Assembly (NCBI GenBank): GCA_947472705.1
Contig: CANJDA010000002.1
Coordinates: 1 to 35,596, forward strand
Direction of reading: 5' to 3'
Length of the DNA stretch: 35,596 nt
Source: Flavobacteriaceae bacterium
GTDB taxonomy: Bacteria > Bacteroidota > Bacteroidia > Flavobacteriales > Flavobacteriaceae
Made by a program: the position numbers and the translations under genes. The notes under the pieces were generated by a model. That model ran no database searches and had not been told where the DNA came from. It saw only the letters and a program-made list of their open reading frames with translations. Below, piece after piece: positions 33,502 through 35,596 of this stretch. The first letter of the stretch is position 1. Each line of letters starts with the position of its first letter.

Positions 33502-34545
33502 ATGAAAATAAAATTCAAAAAAACATACACGTTTGCCTTAGTTTCAACTTTTTATATTACTGTTTTTTCAACAGGCTTCCTTTCTATTTTATTGTGGTTT
33601 TTTCATGAGTTTTCATTGCCAATATGCTTGTTTTTTGCCGTTTCTATAGCTACTTTTTCCTTTTTTGTTATACAATATAGAGTAGAACGATTTATTTATC
33701 GTAGAGTGAAAAAAATATACGATGATGTATCGCTTTTAGAATCGACTTCTTTCCGAAACCAACCCATTACAACCGACATGGCAACGTTAACCGAACAGGT
33801 TAAAAAGTTTGCCACTGACAAAAAACTCGAAATAGAAACCTTGAGAGTCAGAGAAGAATACCGTCGAGAATTTTTAGGCAATGTTTCTCACGAACTTAAA
33901 ACTCCTTTGTTTACAGTACAGGGCTATCTTTCTACTTTGCTTGATGGTGCAATGAACGATAAAAATGTTCGTAAAAAATACCTTGAACGTGCCGAAAAAG
34001 GAGTAGAACGATTGATTTACATCGTTGAAGATTTAGACATGATTTCCAAACTTGAAATGGGCGACGTGAATCTAGAATTATCAAGTTTTAACATTGTAGA
34101 ACTCGTTCAAAATGTCTTTGATTTGCTTGAAATGAAAGCCGATAAAAAAAACATCATCCTCATGTTCGACAGAAAATACAACCGACCAATTACTGTTTTT
34201 GCCGATCAAGAAAAAATTCAGCAAGTACTAACCAATTTGGTAATGAACTCTATCAAATATGGGAAAGAAAACGGCACCACCGAAGTCACTATTGAAGATT
34301 TAGTGAATGACAAAATGATTGTTCGCGTTCGTGACAATGGAGAAGGCATCGAGAAACACAATATTTCGAGGTTGTTCGAGCGATTTTTTAGAGTTGACAA
34401 AAGCGGAGCACGAAGTGAGGGAGGGTCTGGACTTGGACTTTCAATTGTAAAACATATTATCGAAGCTCATGGTGAAAAAATATATGTAGAAAGTGAGTTT
34501 GGGAAAGGTTCCGAGTTTTCATTCACCCTTGAAAAGCATCAATAA
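33502..34545 (+). CDS. Sensor histidine kinase, PhoR-like, without a periplasmic domain
   Basis: The 347-residue membrane kinase has two adjacent N-terminal helices (about 10-34 and 40-57) joined by only a few residues, so there is no real extracytoplasmic sensor. A linker/coiled coil of about 60 residues follows. The HisKA domain has the phospho-accepting His130 (NVSHELKTPLFTVQG). The HATPase domain shows the N box (NLVMNSIKYG), G1 (RVRDNGEGIE), F (LFERFFRV) and G2 (GGSGLGLSIVKHII) boxes. Signals probably come from the membrane or a partner protein, as PhoR does with PstSCAB-PhoU. Start and response-regulator stop are flush. Its end overlaps the convergent glycosyltransferase by 27 bp. Confidence 0.95.
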   Translation: MKIKFKKTYTFALVSTFYITVFSTGFLSILLWFFHEFSLPICLFFAVSIATFSFFVIQYRVERFIYRRVKKIYDDVSLLESTSFRNQPITTDMATLTEQVKKFATDKKLEIETLRVREEYRREFLGNVSHELKTPLFTVQGYLSTLLDGAMNDKNVRKKYLERAEKGVERLIYIVEDLDMISKLEMGDVNLELSSFNIVELVQNVFDLLEMKADKKNIILMFDRKYNRPITVFADQEKIQQVLTNLVMNSIKYGKENGTTEVTIEDLVNDKMIVRVRDNGEGIEKHNISRLFERFFRVDKSGARSEGGSGLGLSIVKHIIEAHGEKIYVESEFGKGSEFSFTLEKHQ

Positions 34546-35596
34546 TTTAGGCCAATTGGTTTCTGCTTTCATTTGGTTCACAACCCCTTTGTAAAGCTCA
34601 ATTTCTGATAAATTTTCTATTTTGAAATCATTTTGATTGGCATAAGGAACATAGCCAGCTTGTTTCATTTTTTTTGCCAAATATTCTTGCTCAAATTGCC
34701 CTGGTGTGGGAATAAAAAAGGCTTTTTTTTCGAGTTTTGCTAAGTCCATAATAGTAGTATAGCCAGATCGACAAAGCACTATTTCACTTTGGTTAAAAGT
34801 ATTTTCTAACTCTTGTGTTGTCATATAATTATAAAACGTAACATTTTCAAAAGTTTCTATTTTTTGATTAGTTTCCATTACGCCTTTGACAAATACAACT
34901 TTCCCATCAAAACGTTGCATTTCAAGTTTTAGTTTTTCTTCTAAAATTGTTCGTTGTGGCTCAGGACCCGAAAGAATAACCATCAAATGATACTTTATAA
35001 GTAACTCTTTTTTGGTTAAACGACTCAGTGAACCAATGTATTTTACCTTTAAACCACTTTTTTTTGCATGACCTAATTCCCCTGTCAAGTTGGGTTTCTT
35101 TTTAGTATCAGGTACCCAGCATTCTGTATATTTTTTGATAAAATAGTGATGTATTTTTGTAGAAAACCAGGTAGTATTTCCGCTCAAAACCTTAAGTTGA
35201 TGTGTGATAAAAACACAAGGTATTATTTTACTATAAACTCCTAATCGGTTATCAGAAATAATTCCAACAAGATTATATTTTTTAATCCATTTTTTAACTA
35301 TTCTTTTTTCGGTTAAAATAGCTTGAATTATTTTTGGGCAATTTTTAATCATTTGCCAAATAAAACTATTGTTGTTTTCAGGATATTTAATGTTATATGA
35401 TGGAAGAGTTAAACACAATAAATTAGGAAATTCTTTTTGCAACATTTGAAGAGCATCACCATCAGAAGCAATAATTACATTAAAACCATTTTTTTCCAAT
35501 TCGTAAATAATAGGAACACATCTGGTAGCGTGTCCTAACCCCCAATTTAATGGTGCAATAAGTAAATTTCTTTTTGCTGTTTCCAAGTGTTCAAGA
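34519..35596 (-). CDS. MurG-like glycosyltransferase, 5' partial
   Basis: This is a GT-B fold glycosyltransferase similar to UDP-GlcNAc transferases of the MurG group. It has the N-terminal NWGLGHATRCVPII, a mid-domain NRLGVYSKIIPCVFITHQ, and in the C-terminal donor domain LCRSGYTTIMDLAKLEKKAFFIPTPGQFEQEYLAKKM, which matches the donor-binding Gly-rich and Glu-containing loop. The ORF-track start is a TTG at 35586; the frame stays open to the window edge, so the true start probably lies outside. Acceptor and sugar are unknown; a role in surface or lipid-linked glycans is likely. It overlaps the histidine kinase end by 27 bp. Confidence 0.85.
   Translation of the reverse strand, partial: LEHLETAKRNLLIAPLNWGLGHATRCVPIIYELEKNGFNVIIASDGDALQMLQKEFPNLLCLTLPSYNIKYPENNNSFIWQMIKNCPKIIQAILTEKRIVKKWIKKYNLVGIISDNRLGVYSKIIPCVFITHQLKVLSGNTTWFSTKIHHYFIKKYTECWVPDTKKKPNLTGELGHAKKSGLKVKYIGSLSRLTKKELLIKYHLMVILSGPEPQRTILEEKLKLEMQRFDGKVVFVKGVMETNQKIETFENVTFYNYMTTQELENTFNQSEIVLCRSGYTTIMDLAKLEKKAFFIPTPGQFEQEYLAKKMKQAGYVPYANQNDFKIENLSEIELYKGVVNQMKAETNWPKLLMLFKGE

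Overview
The window reads as chromosomal DNA from a member of the Bacteroidota, most likely Flavobacterium or a close relative. The evidence is the low G+C content, -7 promoter elements of the TAnnTTTG type, the absence of Shine-Dalgarno sequences, type IX secretion (T9SS) sorting domains, a TonB receptor with a carboxypeptidase-regulatory-like N-terminus, and several flavobacterial gene neighbourhoods (ftsX-DUF3098-uppP-truB, pyrH-frr, hemD-DUF4271 next to polyprenol-phosphate mannose synthase-dihydroorotase-DUF4296). Coding density is high. No rRNA, tRNA, phage, transposase or CRISPR array was seen.

Layout. 1-2046 is the 3' part of a CPA2/Kef-type cation:proton antiporter, convergent with a DUF5686 outer-membrane protein (2048-4540). 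4626-5919 (minus) is pyrH-frr. 6068-6697 (plus) is a thioredoxin-fold protein that overlaps the end of the minus operon ftsX-DUF3098-uppP-truB (9297 down to 6657). 9598-12480 is leuS, which carries an in-frame palindromic insertion near its N-terminus and sits behind a structured 300-bp leader. A NUMOD4/HNH-like protein (12649-13227) meets an Lrp/AsnC regulator end to end. A saccharopine-dehydrogenase-like enzyme, a small membrane protein and a DUF3108 protein follow on the minus strand, then DUF423 and pckA on the plus strand. 18823-22822 holds hemD and DUF4271 on minus, and polyprenol-phosphate mannose synthase, dihydroorotase and a DUF4296 lipoprotein on plus. An epimerase, tyrS and a LuxE-like ANL protein come next.

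The last 9 kb is the most distinctive part. A TonB-dependent receptor, a beta-helix-like lipoprotein and two T9SS-sorted proteins (one of them almost nothing but a sorting domain) run leftward. A PhoB-like response regulator and a histidine kinase without a periplasmic sensor run rightward from the same intergenic region. That region carries hexamers resembling TTAnCA at 11-bp spacing, as OmpR/PhoB-family regulators often use. My inference is a two-component-controlled surface uptake locus, possibly for phosphate, that uses a non-SusD lipoprotein. A MurG-like glycosyltransferase runs off the right edge.

Several start sites in the ORF track are too far upstream. In at least five genes a TAnnTTTG-like promoter element lies inside or just at the extended start, and I moved the start downstream. 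Well-formed intrinsic terminators separate most transcription units. Several convergent pairs have no terminator and instead abut or overlap, some with inverted repeats across both stop codons.
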